Shown: piece by piece, positions 1-12,746 of the stretch | Layout of the letters: each line of letters begins with the position of its first letter | Numbering within the stretch: position 1 is the stretch's first letter | Source: Camellia lanceoleosa | Taxonomy: Eukaryota > Streptophyta > Magnoliopsida > Ericales > Theaceae | Direction of reading: 5' to 3' | NCBI GenBank assembly: GCA_025200525.1 | Contig: CM045760.1 | Coordinates: 47,201,932-47,265,931, forward strand | DNA: 64,000 bases | The notes under the pieces: model-generated | What the model saw: only the letters and a program-made list of their open reading frames with translations | What the model was told of the DNA's origin: nothing | The model's database searches: none | Made by a program: the position numbers and the translations under genes

Positions 1-188
1 ACCCTTAAACTCATACTTAATAACATGGAATGTTACTAACAAGATTTTTTTTTTCATTTTCTAAAAGTTTTGAATTACTAATTAGATCTCAATATATAAT
101 CGGTTAGACGCTATTTTAAGCTATTTTATTGATTGATATAATCTATTAAATTAAAAATGAAAAATGCTTAAGACCCCCTAAAATATGA
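1..188. other. AT-rich sequence flanking a LINE
   Basis: No gene is visible. The first 31 bases resemble the sequence just beyond the right end of the LINE (6351-6380), so the insertion site may lie in a short, diverged duplication. Confidence 0.4.
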
Positions 189-607
189 CCCTTAAACTTA
201 AACTTTTTTTTTTTTTTTTTTATCAGCAAAAAGAAATTTTATTGATGAATACTGTAGAAACCATACATCAATAAAGAAAAGATGGATGCACAAGCATCAT
301 AGCAAAGGAATATGATCCCAACTAGGTTGGCACCATATACAAAGCCCAATCATCTGCAGCATCGCGTCAAGTTAGTGAGCAACCAACCAAAAGGAAAATC
401 GACACCAATCCCACAGAATACAACATAAAGTCACCACCAAAGATCCCCGAACAACAGCAACAGCATATACAAACTCAAAATAACCGAAAACATGTAACAC
501 CAAAACTCCAAATAGAACAGGCCACCAAGACTCTCAACTCCATCAGTCAGCACTCCCTTGAATATCACATAAATTTGGGCCATCCAAACCAAACTCACAA
601 AGCAACC

Positions 608-3600
608 TCAAAGCACACCCCTGGAACCACCTCCCAAGCAGAATCTAATGTGTTCCAGATTGAAAATAAAATCATTCACTGTGAAAACATGATCCTTAAA
701 CACTTCCTTGAACCAAACATCCATTCTAAACTTAATCAGATCACTCACACCTACCACATTTGGGACAACATCCCTAAATAAGCATTCATTTCGATGATTC
801 CACAAATACCACATTACAACTAAAGGAAGAGCTTTCCATATCATCCTCTCTTTTTTGCTAAGCCTCACCCCTACCCACCAATTAAGAATAGCCTCCACTA
901 TATCTGGCAATGCACCATGTACATCCGACCATCTAAGCATTTTTTACCACACTCTGCAAGCAACTGGACATGACAGTAATACATGGTTAAGTGACTCATC
1001 CACAAATTTGCACAGTGTGCGGGCAGATGATGCATTAGCATTCATAATACCAATCTGGATAAGAAAGTCTGTTGTCTTTAACCTTCCTTTCCATTCAAGC
1101 CAACCAAAAAATTGAACTCTAGGGGGAATATACTTGACCTAAACCCTTTTGCTAATTGGACTAAGGTTGCCAAAACCACCTGTCATAAATTTATACACTG
1201 ATTCAACTGTAAATCTCCCTGTTTTAGAAGCATCCCAAACTAGTGTATCATCTAAGGATTGCCTAATAGTAGGACCTGTCTCTAAATGGCTTACCAATCT
1301 GGTGGCCTCCACTCTTTCCCAATCATATAATTCCCTTCTAAACTCGAACATATACTCACCAGTATCCTTCTTCCTTTCCACCATTGCAAATAAATACTCT
1401 CCCTAATTTACTACCAATCTATATAAGAGTGGGAATTCAACTTTAAGACATAAGTTATCACACCATTTATCAACCCAGAACTTCACTCTATGGCCATTAC
1501 CCACTTTCACTTTACAATTATCTAGAAAAAACTCCAACAGTCTACTATATCCTTCCAAAGTTTAGAGCACCTACTGTTTAAGCTAATTGAAGGCCTCCAA
1601 TTCCTATTCTCTACTCTATATTTACTACATATAACTCTTCTCCACAATGCTTTGCTCTCAACACCAAACCTCCACCACCATTTCAATAAAAGGCAATCAT
1701 TAACCTCCTTAACTCTCCTAACCCCTAAACCCCCTTGCTCAACAGGTTTGGGAACTTCCTACCGTTTTACTAGGTGAACCTTCTTTCTCAATTCGGACTC
1801 TCCTTAGAGGAATGAGCCCTGAAGCTTGTCTAGCTCTCTACTAACCCCCTGTGGCAATTTATACAGAGACAAATAGTATATAGGCAAAAAATAAAGAATA
1901 TATTTTATTAAAGTAAGCCTCCCTGCAAATGAAAGTAATTTCCTTTTCCAACATGCCAGTTTGCTTCTAACTTTGTCCAAAATAGGTCTCCAAAATGCTT
2001 TTCTACTTGGGTTAGCACCCAGTGGCAGTTGCAGTCCTAGGTATTAAAATGGTAGACTTTTCAGTTTGCAATTTAGCACTGATGCAAACTCATTCATATC
2101 TTCAACTGGAACTCCCACTCCACTAACTACACTTTTATGGTAATTTATCCTCAGACTTGACAACATCTCAAAACACCTCAGTATCCTCTTCAAATTACTA
2201 ACTTCTAAAACATCAGAGTCACACAATATTAATGAATCATTTATAAACTAAAGGTGAGTAAGAACTATCCCACCTGAGCCAATCTTCACTCCTTTTATCA
2301 ACTCCAAATCCAAAGCTCTTGACATTAATATGCTTAAACCCTCTGTTGCTATGTTAAACAAGAAGGGGGACAGGGAATCCCCTTGTTTGAGCCCTGTTTG
2401 TGGATTGAATGCATCAGTTGGTGCTCCACTAACAATCACAGATAATCTAGAAGAGGTAATACACTCCTTTATCCATTCCACCCACTTTCCTCCAAACCCA
2501 AAATTTATCATCATTGAAAATAGAAAATCCCAATTCAATGAGTCATAGGCTTTCTCAAAATCTATCTTTATGATCAAACCTCTTTTCCTAGATTTCTTCC
2601 AACTATCCACAACCTCATTTGCCTCCGACACTCCATCTAGTATGTTCCTCCCTCCAATAAATGCTAATTGATTTTCACTAATAATTTGAGGTATCATTGC
2701 CTTTAACTTGGAGGATAGAACCTTAGCAAGAATTTTATATAGTGAACCAACCAAACTGATTGGTCCGTAATTAGCTAAACCCACGGGATTCTCCTTCTTA
2801 AGGACCAAGGTCATAAAGGAACTATTGATCCCTTTAACCAGCTTACTGTTTTTATGGAATTCAACCATGAAATTGAGCACATCAATCTTCATTACCTTCC
2901 ACAACTTCTGAATACAAGCCAAGTTAAACCCATTTGGGCCTGGAGCCTTCTTACCATCACAATCCTTAACAGCACACCGTATCTCTTCCTCAAAAAATTC
3001 TTCTTCCAACAAATCAAAATATGGGTTATCCCTCACTGACTTGAATGGTCCCTCCAATATAGGTCTAAACTTCCAATCCTCAATGAATTATTTTTTAAAA
3101 TAAGCTTGAACCTCTTGCTTAACTTTGCATGGATCATCAAATATCACATCCCTAACAGATAAAGAATTGATTTCATTTCTCCCATGTCTACACTTAACTA
3201 CCACATGGAAATATCTTGTGTTTTTATCACCATTCAGATTCTAATTTTGTCTTGATTTCCGAAGCCACAACCATTCCACCATTCTATTTAATCTGCAAGC
3301 TTCATCTCTAACCTCTCTTCTTCTTGCTTTTTTTGCCTCTTCAAGCTCTCTTTCCTCTGCTACTAGATCAATCATATGAAGCTCATCCTCTACTTACTTC
3401 AATTTAGTATTTACATTACCAAATATTTCACTATTCCATTGTTTAAGTGCTATTTTCAACTCTTTCATCTTCTTAAATAATATGAAACCAACACATCCCT
3501 CCACATTATGCTCCATCCACCACTTTTCCAGAAAATGTAAGAAATTTGGGTGCAATGACCATGCATTTAAAAACCTAAAGGGCCTAGGACCCCAATCTCT

Positions 3601-4329
3601 CTCATCCTCTATCAAAAGTAGAGAACTATAATCAGACATTGCTCTAGGTAACCCCCATAACTTCAGATTAAATGATTCTAACCATTTTGGTTCCACTAGT
3701 ACCCTGTCAATTCTGCTCCATTTTTCCCCTTCCTTTGCATTACACCATGTGTACCTTCTTTCTAATAGGGGCAAGTCATCCGCCTCACTTTTATCAATAA
3801 ATTCATTCAATTCCTCCATACCCTTCTTCCTCCTAGAACATCCTTTTCTCTCTCCAATGTTTCTGATTTCATTGAAATCACCCTCCCGGCACCAGGGATT
3901 AGAAAACTCCTCCTTTAGCTTCAAGAGACACTCCCATAATTTCGCTCTTTGTCCCACTTCATTTGGTGCATATAGATTAACTATAACACATTTAAAAGAG
4001 AAGAATAAGGAACCTGATAGAAGAATAAATCATCTACTACAGCAGCAACCTGAGACCTGTAGCACTCATGGATCCCATATCCATAATAGGCCACCAACAG
4101 TTCATTCAGCATCCACTGTCATGAATTCCATCCACTCCCTAGCCCATAATTTTTTTACCTCATTTTCTGACATAGATGTTTTCTTTGTCTCCTGGAATAG
4201 AACAATGTTAACTCCTCTAGCTTTCAACATGCTTTTTATTTTACTCTTTTTTTCCTTCCTTCCCAAACCCCTCACATTCCATGATGGTATCTTCATTATT
4301 AACCATTGATACTTACCTTTGACCCCCAA
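608..4329 (-). pseudogene. LINE ORF2 relic: endonuclease, reverse transcriptase, zf-RVT
   Basis: ORF2 of a plant LINE nicks target DNA and copies its own RNA into it. The endonuclease starts near 4289 (SWNVRGLG, FQETK) and continues at 3394-3957 (GDFNEI, SRIDRVLV). The SDH motif that holds a catalytic histidine reads SDY here. The reverse transcriptase lies at 2248-3057 (KAPGPNGF, GPISLVGSLYKILAKVL, DFEKAYDSLNW, GLKQGDSLSPFLF). The catalytic F/YADD box, near 2235-2250, reads FIND and is preceded by a stop codon. The tail at 1139-1384 and 608-940 matches the C-terminal zf-RVT region common in these elements. Several frameshifts separate the pieces. Both catalytic centres are lost, so the copy is dead. 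Confidence 0.9.
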
Positions 4330-4339
4330 AATCTATGCT

Positions 4340-6220
4340 TTAAACTGCAGCATCAGTACCCCATCCCTTTCTTTCTCTATCCTTTGCCTCTAGATCAATA
4401 ATTTTAGACAACACTTCCTCTTCATTACCTTTGTAATTTACTCCCAATAATTTTCCCATTTGGAGAGTTTCTTGAGCCTCTTTAAGCATATTTCTTCCTC
4501 TAGGCAGTTGATGCTGAAACAGATATAGCCACAACTGTTGCTCTCCAGATTGCCCCTTTGGGACCCAGTTTACTTGATGAAGCTCCTTTGTGGCCATATC
4601 TTTTTGCAAGGTCAAGATAACCCTTTTCATCTCTTTAATCTTCTTACCACTTGATTTTCTAACTACTCTCTTCTTCTCTTTTTTTTTTTTTTCTTTTGTA
4701 TCTCTTTACTTAAGCATACTTCATCTACATGGGTCTATGGCATGTCTAAATTGATCAGCATAGGCCCTAATACACTTTTAAGCCCACACTGAAAATCAGA
4801 CTTCAAGCCCTGGGCTTGCACTTCCAGCCATTTCTTCTTATTGTCTAACCCATCTCTTAGGCCCATCTCACTACTCAGGCCCAACTCCACCTCTAAATCC
4901 ACCCCAGGTTTAAGTCAACTAGAGCCACTTACAATTCTCACAAAACCATGCGTGACAACCTGATCAACACTTTTCTAACATTCCAACTCATAGTCGTTGC
5001 TTATGTTCCCAACTACTTTCATAATGCCTTATGCCCTCAAGCTCATTACTAGCCGACTCTGCCACCACCGTTTCAATTCTTCCAGGTAACTCTTTATCTA
5101 CCTCTTCACTCTTCCTTTCTCTACGTGTCACATCCTCTTTAAACACCTCCTCAGCCTGGTCTAGCTCCCGTGATGCCTCATCATCCCAGTTATCATCTTC
5201 TTCATCCTCATCTCTGGCATTTTTCTCGTCTCCAATCTCCTCACCATTGTTTGTACTGCAAATTTCTTCCCCACCATACTTCTTTCTATAGTTGCATCTC
5301 CTTACCATAATATTTGATAACCCAAATTGTTGTTCCCACACTCTCACAAGATGAGAAGATCCTTTGTATTCCAGATTAATGGCTTTATTGATTGGCTCTA
5401 TACATCTGGTTACAATTGGAATCTTTGCAAATTCAAATGATGTTGGGTTGCATAAATCACCCTCAATACAGATAACTTCCCCCCTAATATGCCCAATTTT
5501 ATTCAATGTGGTTCTATTCCATAGATTCTATGGTAGTCCATAGCAACATAATCACACCTTACGTTCTTTGACTCTAACAAGATCAGGTTCCCACTCCAAT
5601 ATTTCATCACACTAATTCTCTACTCACTCATTTACGGTCCCCATATTTGCTTTCCTTTCCTCCTTGGATTTAAAAGTTAACAACACATCCCTACCCCCAG
5701 CATCCATTACCAATACATTCTTCATGCCTCTCTCCTAAATTTCTTCTTTAAGTTTAATGTTGGCATATTCTGGTTTAAAACGTACCACGATACTATCATA
5801 TAGCCACCCATTTCCTATTTCCTTTGCCTTGATTATGACAATTCCTCCTCCCATGATACTAATGTTCTTAGTGACCTCTGCATAAGATCTAAGTCCTGTT
5901 GTTGGCTTCCAAACACTGCTTCCACCCCTTCCATTATTGAAAGGACCTTTTGGTTTAGGTTGACTGTGCACTTTGTCTTCCAGATTCTCCTTACCATAAT
6001 CTGCATGCTTCACTTCTAGTTTCTTATCCTCCACCCATATCCCATTTGCCTTTTGCACTGCTACTTCTGCTGCCACTTCACAATCATATCCGACAAAAGC
6101 AAATCTAATATTCCTCACTTTCCTTCTTTTCTGTGGGATGTATACATCCTTCACCACTCCAAACTTCCTGAATATGTCGAACACCATCTTCAAATTCATA
6201 GAGCTTGGTAGATCATCCAT
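4340..6220 (-). pseudogene. LINE ORF1 relic with RNA-recognition motif
   Basis: ORF1 proteins of plant LINEs bind the element RNA. The N-terminal part (5735-6220) starts MDDLPSSMN and shows an RRM-like fold signature: an RNP2-like start, then VKDVYIPQKRRK and IRFAFVGYD, followed by a VAVQKANGIWV segment. The middle (4988-5506) is acidic with many E and D residues. The C-terminal part (4340-4630) has the GNEEEVLSKIIDLE segment found near the end of plant LINE ORF1. The pieces lie in different frames, so the gene is broken. The true start may lie a few codons upstream of the first ATG, since the frame is open there for about ten codons. Confidence 0.8.
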
Positions 6221-6365
6221 AAATATTGTGAATAGTCTTGCATTAGCTTCCTTTCTCCATCATCCTTGTCTTCCTCTCTAACTCAACACAGGGATCCATC
6301 CACCTTGCCTTCCTTACTCCATCCTCTATGTTGCATAGTTCGGGCTTGATCCCTTAAACTTACAC

Positions 6366-7054
6366 TTAATAACATGGAATATTGCTTGTCAGTTGTTGAT
6401 TTTATAGGTTGATGTTATAGAATATATTAATAAAATCGACTCAATAAAATTGATGCTATTAACTAAAATGTGAAATAATTAGAGATCATCTATTCTTTCT
6501 TTTTCTTTTCTTTTTTGGGTTAAATTTTAGAGATCATCTCATTATACATTGTAAAATACTAATAAAATAGAAAGTATTAAGTAATTTTTTATAAAATTAA
6601 GAAGTAATCCCATTATACATTTTACAAATACTAAGTGGACAAATACATTTTAAATAAAACCAAACCAAAATTCCTTGGGTGGGATATAGAGCAAAGAGGG
6701 ACAACCTATCAAAGTAGAATGAAGTAGTGAGTTATAGCACAATGACAACAACGACAAACGACGGAAACCGTGAGAGAGAGAACTTCCAATCATGAGAGAA
6801 CAAGTGAAAATCATGGGGAGAGATGAGGAGTTTTTACCTACCAGTAAAAAACTGAGGGGAATTTGGGAGGTATTGTAAAAAAGTGAGGTCCCTATTTGGT
6901 TTGAGTTTTGTTTTCTAATTTTATCTTATTTCATTTTTAAATGTTTAAAAATTATTCATATCCTTTGTAAAATTATGTAAAATTGATAACCAATTTTGAT
7001 TTTTTTTTAATTTTTACTTCTTTTAAATAAATAAATAAAAATTCTCAAACAAGT
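6366..7054. other. AT-rich intergenic DNA, nothing recognised
   Basis: No coding signal or clear repeat is visible. The sequence is AT-rich, with short homopolymer stretches near 6500-6520 and 6990-7010. Confidence 0.4.
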
Positions 7055-7063
7055 TTTAAAAAG

Positions 7064-7187
7064 AGGTAATGTTAGGGATGCCAAATTTTTCTACCAAATA
7101 AATTACCAAATGTCTTGTGGACTCCACACCCATGTGAGACATTTGGTCATTTATTTGGTAGAAAATTTGGAACCTATAGCATTTTCC
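7064..7187. mobile_element. Foldback MITE with 9-bp target duplication
   Basis: The two halves are inverted copies: CCAAATTTTTCTACCAAATA on the left pairs with TATTTGGTAGAAAATTTGG on the right, around a short centre near 7125. The direct repeat TTTAAAAAG flanks it at 7055-7063 and 7188-7196. A 9-bp duplication is typical of Mutator-type elements, so a MULE-derived MITE is most likely. It has no coding capacity. Confidence 0.7.
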
Positions 7188-7196
7188 TTTAAAAAG

Positions 7197-7746
7197 TCAA
7201 ACCAAACATGGGCCACCTCAATTTTGGAAAGAGATAGATTCTCTTAATTTGGTCATCTTAATTTGAGAGAGTATTTGAGCCTAATGGGCTCATTTTAAGA
7301 CCCATCTCGACGATCCGTACCATTTACTTTTTAATTTTTATTGACTAGAATATTCATGAAAAAAATGAAAATGATCGAATATCTGTAACTATATATTTGA
7401 AACATATTTGTATTACAAAAAATGAATGGATGTTATTGAAATTATACTTATTGCTTATTTTTTAAAAACAAATGTGATTCAAACATATAGCTATTAATGT
7501 CCAACCATCTTAATTTTTTACATAAAATTATACTCAATATATAAGTCTTAAAACGTAAATGGTTCGAATCATCGAGGTTAGCCCCAAAATGCACAAGACC
7601 CTTTCAAGTTGAATGGCCAACTTGATAGAATCCAAACCCCTTCGAAAAGTTCTAATAAAAATGCAAATCACCAAACCATCATGTTTCACTAACAAAACTT
7701 TGGCCAACGAATGGTTTTTTCTTTGCTAAATGTTTAACTATGTGCC
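7197..7746. other. AT-rich intergenic DNA, nothing recognised
   Basis: I see no gene, structured repeat or recognisable element in this stretch. Confidence 0.4.
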
Positions 7747-8030
7747 CACTCCAACTTGTCGTCGCCAAAAGTAAATTGACTAATAGCAATGCTTATCGTG
7801 TAGCCTAAAAATAACTATCGTCGCTAAAATTTTCAAAATTTTTGCGCCAACTAATAATGTTGGCGCCTAGTGAATGTTATGTTTTTTTAGCGACAGCAGT
7901 AAATTGCGTCATTAAAAGTCTACTTTTACAGGCGAAAGTGATCACTTTGTTGCCAAAAACATACTTTTCCCTATAAAAAATTGACGTCGTCGCCAAAAGC
8001 AGTTGTCAAAAGTGCAATTTCTTGTAAAGT
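7747..8030. mobile_element. Probable degraded CACTA-type relic
   Basis: The stretch holds several copies of GTCGCCAAAAG-like motifs in both orientations, as in the intact CACTA element at 13343-14457. Its right end, TTTCTTGTAAAGT, resembles a decayed CACTA terminus (TTTTCTTGTAGTG), and the left end may be the CACTCCAA at 7747. No TSD can be defined, so the boundaries are approximate. Confidence 0.45.
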
Positions 8031-8798
8031 ATTTTCATTAAACTGCTTATAATAATAAATAAGTTGAGAACTATATTGGCACAATTAAAATATTAAAAAC
8101 TAATTAAACTAAAAGAAATCACATATTTCAAGGACTATTTTTTTTATTCATATAATTATTATTTTGTATGACAAGTAATTTATTTTTTTATGAAAAAGTA
8201 AGCTTTTGTGGTAATTATTTAAAAATATGTTTTTTTTTTTTTTTTTTTTTTTTTGGGCCAAGTGTTACGTTTATCAAAAAAATTTATGTTTTAAAAATGG
8301 GTTTAAATTTTTATAGGAATTGTTAAAACAGATTATATTAATAAAATAAAAAATGCATAAGTTGTGATACAAAACAACCAAAACGTAGGATTTAAACGAC
8401 AACAACAAAAAAAACAAAACAAACAAAACAAACAAAAAAAAGGCAAAAGCAAAAGCAACAACCTCATTCGAAGTAGCAGTTAGAACAAACACTTCCAAGG
8501 ACAGGCTCGAATAAAAAAGAAAAGAAGAGTCTTAAGCATTGCACCACCCTACAAAGATAGAGGCAATCACATTTAGATCAGCACAAGTGGAGCAATCTCT
8601 ATATGTGATATCAAAGGAATTTTAAATTTAAATTAAAAGGCATGACAAAATTAGATAATTTTAATATTACTTATACGTGTAGTTCTCTAAAAAAATAAAG
8701 GCAAATTTCAAAGACAACCCAATGGGCTATGGTCAAGATTGAAAATTGTATAAAAGATGTATGAAGATGTATTTAAAGTAAGATATATATATATATAT
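8031..8798. other. AT-rich spacer with T run
   Basis: No gene is recognised. There is a 25-base T run at 8230-8254, an A/C-rich stretch at 8398-8460, and an AT dinucleotide run just before the copia LTR (8783-8798). Confidence 0.4.
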
Positions 8799-8988
8799 TG
8801 TTAAACTTGTTGAGTGAAATATATATCAATTGTATATCTGAATCAAGGTACAATGACTCCTATATATAAGAGAGTATTACAATAAAGTAAGGACTCCTAG
8901 ATTTACAAGGATTCCTAGATTTATAGAGAATATACTAGATTTTCAGGGAATATACTTATATTATATATTAACCTAATATATATTAACA
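8799..8988 (-). repeat. 3' LTR of the copia element (190 bp)
   Basis: On the minus strand it begins TGTTAATATA and ends AAGTTTAACA, so it has TG...CA ends and an inverted TGTTA/TAACA terminus. A purine-rich tract ending GGGAGA lies immediately upstream (8989-8996), as expected for a polypurine tract. The second LTR is not in the window. Confidence 0.75.
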
Positions 8989-9001
8989 TCTCCCGTCAAA
9001 T

Positions 9002-9587
9002 TCAAGGAGGATAAATATCAATCAACTTGAGTTTGGAAACCAAGTCACTAAAATGGCCAGAAGGATGAGCCTTGGTAAAAATATCAGCACGCTGATCAGC
9101 AAAAGCAATAGCAAAAAGATAGACAATGCCATGCGTAACATGTTGTCGAATAAAATGGCAGTCAATCTTAATATGTTTGGTGCGATCATGGAAGACATTA
9201 TTACGAGCAATCTGAATGGCACTTTCACTATCACAATAAAGAGGTAGCACCAGAGAAGGAAACACTCATGTCAACAAGAAGCCAATGAAGCCACGAGAGT
9301 TCCTGAGTAGTGTTAGCAGGAGCACGATATTCAACTTCATTACTAGAACGAGTAGTGAGAGATTATTTCTTGCTGCGCCAAGCAACAAGTGAATCCCCTA
9401 AGAAGAAACAGAAACCCATAGTGAAACGTCAATCAATAGGATCCTCAACTCAATCAGCATCAGAAAAGGCACGAAGCTCAAGAGTGGAGTGAGCAGAATA
9501 ATGGAGTCCATGGAATATGGTGCCTTTGAGGTAGCGAAGTATGTGAAGTAGAGCAGTGTAATGAGGGGTGCAAGGAGCAGACATGTA
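9002..9587 (-). pseudogene. copia RNase H region
   Basis: This is the C-terminal end of the copia polyprotein, which removes the RNA strand during reverse transcription. The segment at 9002-9265 shows LYCDSESAIQIARN, the FHDRTKHIKIDCHFIRQHV block and ADIFTK, all hallmarks of plant copia RNase H. The part between 9265 and 9587 is broken by frameshifts. It ends a few bases before the polypurine tract of the LTR. Confidence 0.85.
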
Positions 9588-10460
9588 CTAACTAATAAGA
9601 TGTACAACATAAGCAATGTCAAGACGTGTCATAGTGAGATAGACAAGACTACCTACTAGTTGGTAATAAAGAGTAACATCTGAGAGATGATCCTTATTAA
9701 GCAGAGTAAGACGTGTCTGAGTATCAATTAGAGTAGGGGCAGTCTTGCAATCCGTAAGAGCAACATGAGCAAAAAAATCTGATGTATATTTGGCCTGTGA
9801 TAAATAATAACCTGTAAAATCATTGGAGCCTTCAAGGCCCAAGAAATAATTAAGAGTACCAAGGTCTTTCATCTCAAAATGTCGGCTGAGAGACTATTTG
9901 AGGCTAAGAATACTAACCACATCATCACCGGTGATAATCATATCATCCATATAGAGGAGAAGAAGAGTGGTACCACGAGTAGTCTACCGAATAAAGAGAG
10001 CAGAGTCATACAAGCTGGAGGTGAAGCCAAGATCATGAATGGTGGAACTGAACTTAGCAAACCAAGCACAAGGGGCTTGTTTGAGCCCATAGAGAGCACG
10101 CTAAAGTTTGCAAAATTTATTAGCCAGATAAATAGACCCAGTTGAAGGTTGCATATAGACCTTCTCAAGAAGATCACCATTAAGAAAGGCATTTTTCACA
10201 TCCATTTGGAAAAGGTCCCAGTGGCAAGAAGCATCAACAACTATCAAGCTGCAAACAGAGGTAAGCCTAGCAACAAGAGCAAAAGTCTCCTCATAATCAA
10301 TACCATATTCCTAAACAAAGCCTTTTGCAACAAGGCGAGCTTTGTACTGCTTAATAGAACCATTAGAGTGAGTCTTGATTTTGTAGACCCATTTGCAGCC
10401 AATCGCAGTTTTTTCAGGAGGAAGATCAACAATGTCCCAAGTATGAGTTTTGTCTAGAGC
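9588..10460 (-). pseudogene. copia reverse transcriptase
   Basis: On the minus strand the frame reads through the start of the copia RT (GCKWVYKIKT region near 10390-10410, then YKARLVAKGF-like sequence), the MDVKNAFLNGDL segment near 10180-10205 and the catalytic box LLYMDDMIITGDD near 9922-9960. It ends with MKDLGTLNYFLGLE (9588-9872) and the VGSLVYLTMTRLDIAY block. Several in-frame stops interrupt it, for example in the stretch before the ALYGLKQAP motif. The catalytic aspartates are still present, but the protein cannot be made whole. Confidence 0.85.
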
Positions 10461-11636
10461 CTAAAGTTCATCAGTCATAGCTTGCTGCCAAAGAGGATTA
10501 GTACAAGCCTCATGATAGGATGTAGGTTCATGAGTAGAAAATGCAGTGGATCCAACGATATAATCACGAAGATAAGTAGATTGGCAAGTTACTCGATTTA
10601 GACGACCTGTGTGAGGAGGATTTGGTAAGGTGATAGGAGACTCAACGGGACACTCAATGGGAGTTGGAGGCCCCGAAACGAACATGGCAGGACCATCAGA
10701 GGGAGCAATCGAGACAAGATCAAGTGTACGCAAAGGCGTCTCTAGAGAGGAGGAACCTTCATCAAAGTCATTAGAGAAAAGAATGATAGAATGATTAGTA
10801 AACAGAATGGAAGTAGAAGATGATGATAAGTGGAACGAGGATAACGATGAAATCATTTTATGCTCCTAGAAAACCACATGACGAGAGACATGAAGACGTT
10901 TAGAGATAGGATCCCAGCAACGATAACCTTTATATTAAATCCCATACCCAAGAAAGAAACAAAGACGAGAACGAGGTTCAAGTTTGGTGTGTTCATAAGG
11001 TTTGAGGAGAACAAAATATGCAGACCCAAAAGCCCGAAGATTTGTGTATGGAGGGCTAGTGCCATGTAAACGTTCATAAAGAGTTTGGTTATGGATAATA
11101 TGAGTGGGAACACCATTGATAGTGTAGACAACAATAGGAGCAGCTTCTCTCCAAAAAATATTCAAGACACAAGGAAGAGATAAAAAGGGCTTAAGTAGTG
11201 TCAAGAATATACCTATGCTTCCGTTCAAGAAGGCTATTTTGTTGGGATGTGCCAGCACTGGAACAATGAGGCTGAGTACCGTGACGCTGAAGGAATGAGA
11301 GAAAATCAAGATCTCTATATTCCATAGCATTATCAGATCGAAAATTTTTAATGGTTTTAGAAAATTGAGTTTGGACCATGTTTACAAAATTGTAATAAAG
11401 TTGTTTGAGTTCTGATCGACTTTTCATGAGAAACAACCATGTAAAACGTGAAAAATCATCAACAAAAACAACAAAGTAACGTGATCCCCCCATAGTGGTA
11501 GTAGGTGATGGTCCCCAAATATCATAATATATAAGATCAAATGGTGCATAAGAAACAAAAGTACTTGCATTAAATGATAAAGTAGGTTATTTTGCAAGTC
11601 GACAAGATAAACAATCCAAAGTATCGGGAATTCCAT
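10461..11636 (-). pseudogene. copia integrase
   Basis: The core at 11191-11493 shows YFVVFVDDFSRFTW (first D), FRSDNAMEY (second D) and SQQNSLLERKHRYIL (catalytic E), the D,D-35-E triad of copia integrase. The C-terminal part at 10935-11330 has YTINGVPTHIIHNQT, ERLHGTSPPY and LEPRSRLCFFLGYG. The linker toward RT (10461-10856) is Ser/Pro-rich. The upstream segment 11636-11732 looks like the gag-pre-integrase zinc region. The parts lie in different frames, so the gene is a pseudogene. Confidence 0.87.
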
Positions 11637-12061
11637 GACCTAACTGACCAGTAGAAACTAAAAATTTCAATCGACTAACAGAAATATGTCCTAAACAACA
11701 ATACCAAATATTAAAAGGAGACATACTAGAAGCAGATTGTAACAACCCCGATCTGTAATTAATTACTAATCCATAATTAAGGATGTTAATTAAGTGATTA
11801 AAATAAATTATGTGTTTATTGTGTATTTTGCATGCTATTTGACTTTCTCTATGTTAATCGTAGTAATATCTGTTGTGAAATCCGCTTTAATATGAAAATT
11901 GAAAATCTTATCGGCATCCGAAACTGAAATTGGTTACATTAATATGTTTTTCGGAATTTTTAGATTCATATGGCAGTTTTATTAAAAACTGATTCAGTTT
12001 ACTTAATTAAGTTGTGTTGGGTTGGCCAAATATTTTAATTATTGTATTAAGCCACTACAAC

Positions 12062-12069
12062 TATATAAA
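12062..12069 (+). promoter_or_regulatory. TATA box in sequence X
   Basis: TATATAAA is followed by ACATGAGC and AG-rich leader sequence (GAGAGAGTGAG near 12142). The position is that of an LTR promoter. Confidence 0.45.
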
Positions 12070-12746
12070 CATGAGCCTTAAGTTCATTTGAGCTCATCTT
12101 TGTCCATTGTTGAGTGCAAAAATCTGAGATTGTATTCTAAAGAGAGAGTGAGTTCACTTTTAGAAAGAGAAAGTGTAGGAATTAAAGAGAAATTGAAGGT
12201 TTTGGCTTGAATTCTTCAAGATTGTGCAAGTATCTAGCTAATTGAAGACTCTAAGTAAGAATTCAATCTCTAAATTGTGAATCGCAGTCATCTAGCATGA
12301 GATTTCATCAAAATTATGAGTTTAAATGCATAAAATAAGCTTAGAATGGTAGAATGTTGCTAAGTCATACATGCATGTATGAAATTGTCAAGAACTCTCA
12401 TGTTTGAGCATCATTCATGCCATTAGAGATGAAATTAAAAGCTAGAAGTCACATGCATGCATAATTCATAAAGGTTTGAGACTCAATTGCGTGTGTTTAA
12501 AGTGTAAGGAAAGAATTTGAATGAATTTGAGACATACATGCATAGAAATAGGAAGTTTGGCCATGTTGAGTTTGGTTTTGAGTATCTAAATTGTTATTGT
12601 AAGTTATTTAGTACATGCATGTTTGAATCATCTTGTTTTACCATTTAAATTCAAGTTTGGAAAAGGAATTTCTTACATTCAAGAGCTTTGGAGCTCAATT
12701 TTGGAAAAGTCAAGAAGTTTTCAGCAAATGATTTGTGAATCATCTT

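Larger units (their letters stand above)
204..6350 (-). mobile_element. L1-type LINE (non-LTR retrotransposon), near full length, inactive
   Basis: A 6.1-kb element lies on the minus strand. Its 3' end is a poly(A) tail, seen on the plus strand as the T run 204-221. It is flanked by a 15-bp target-site duplication, CCCTTAAACTTAAAC at 189-203 and CCCTTAAACTTACAC at 6351-6365, with one mismatch. From its 5' end (6350) it carries a remnant of ORF1 with an RNA-recognition domain, then ORF2 with endonuclease, reverse transcriptase and a C-terminal zinc-knuckle-type domain. This is the order of plant L1 elements. Many stops and frameshifts break both ORFs. The near-perfect TSD shows that both ends of the insertion are preserved. 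Confidence 0.92.
8799..11737 (-). mobile_element. Ty1/copia retrotransposon, 3' half, interrupted at 11738
   Basis: A copia-order polyprotein (integrase, then RT, then RNase H) reads on the minus strand and ends in a short LTR. The left edge of the window copy is the 3' end of the element. The 5' part (most of gag, protease, 5' LTR) is absent because sequence X starts abruptly at 11738, in the region just upstream of integrase. If X is a clean insertion with TSD CAGAT (11733-11737), the missing half of the copia element should reappear beyond the right end of this window. Confidence 0.85.
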
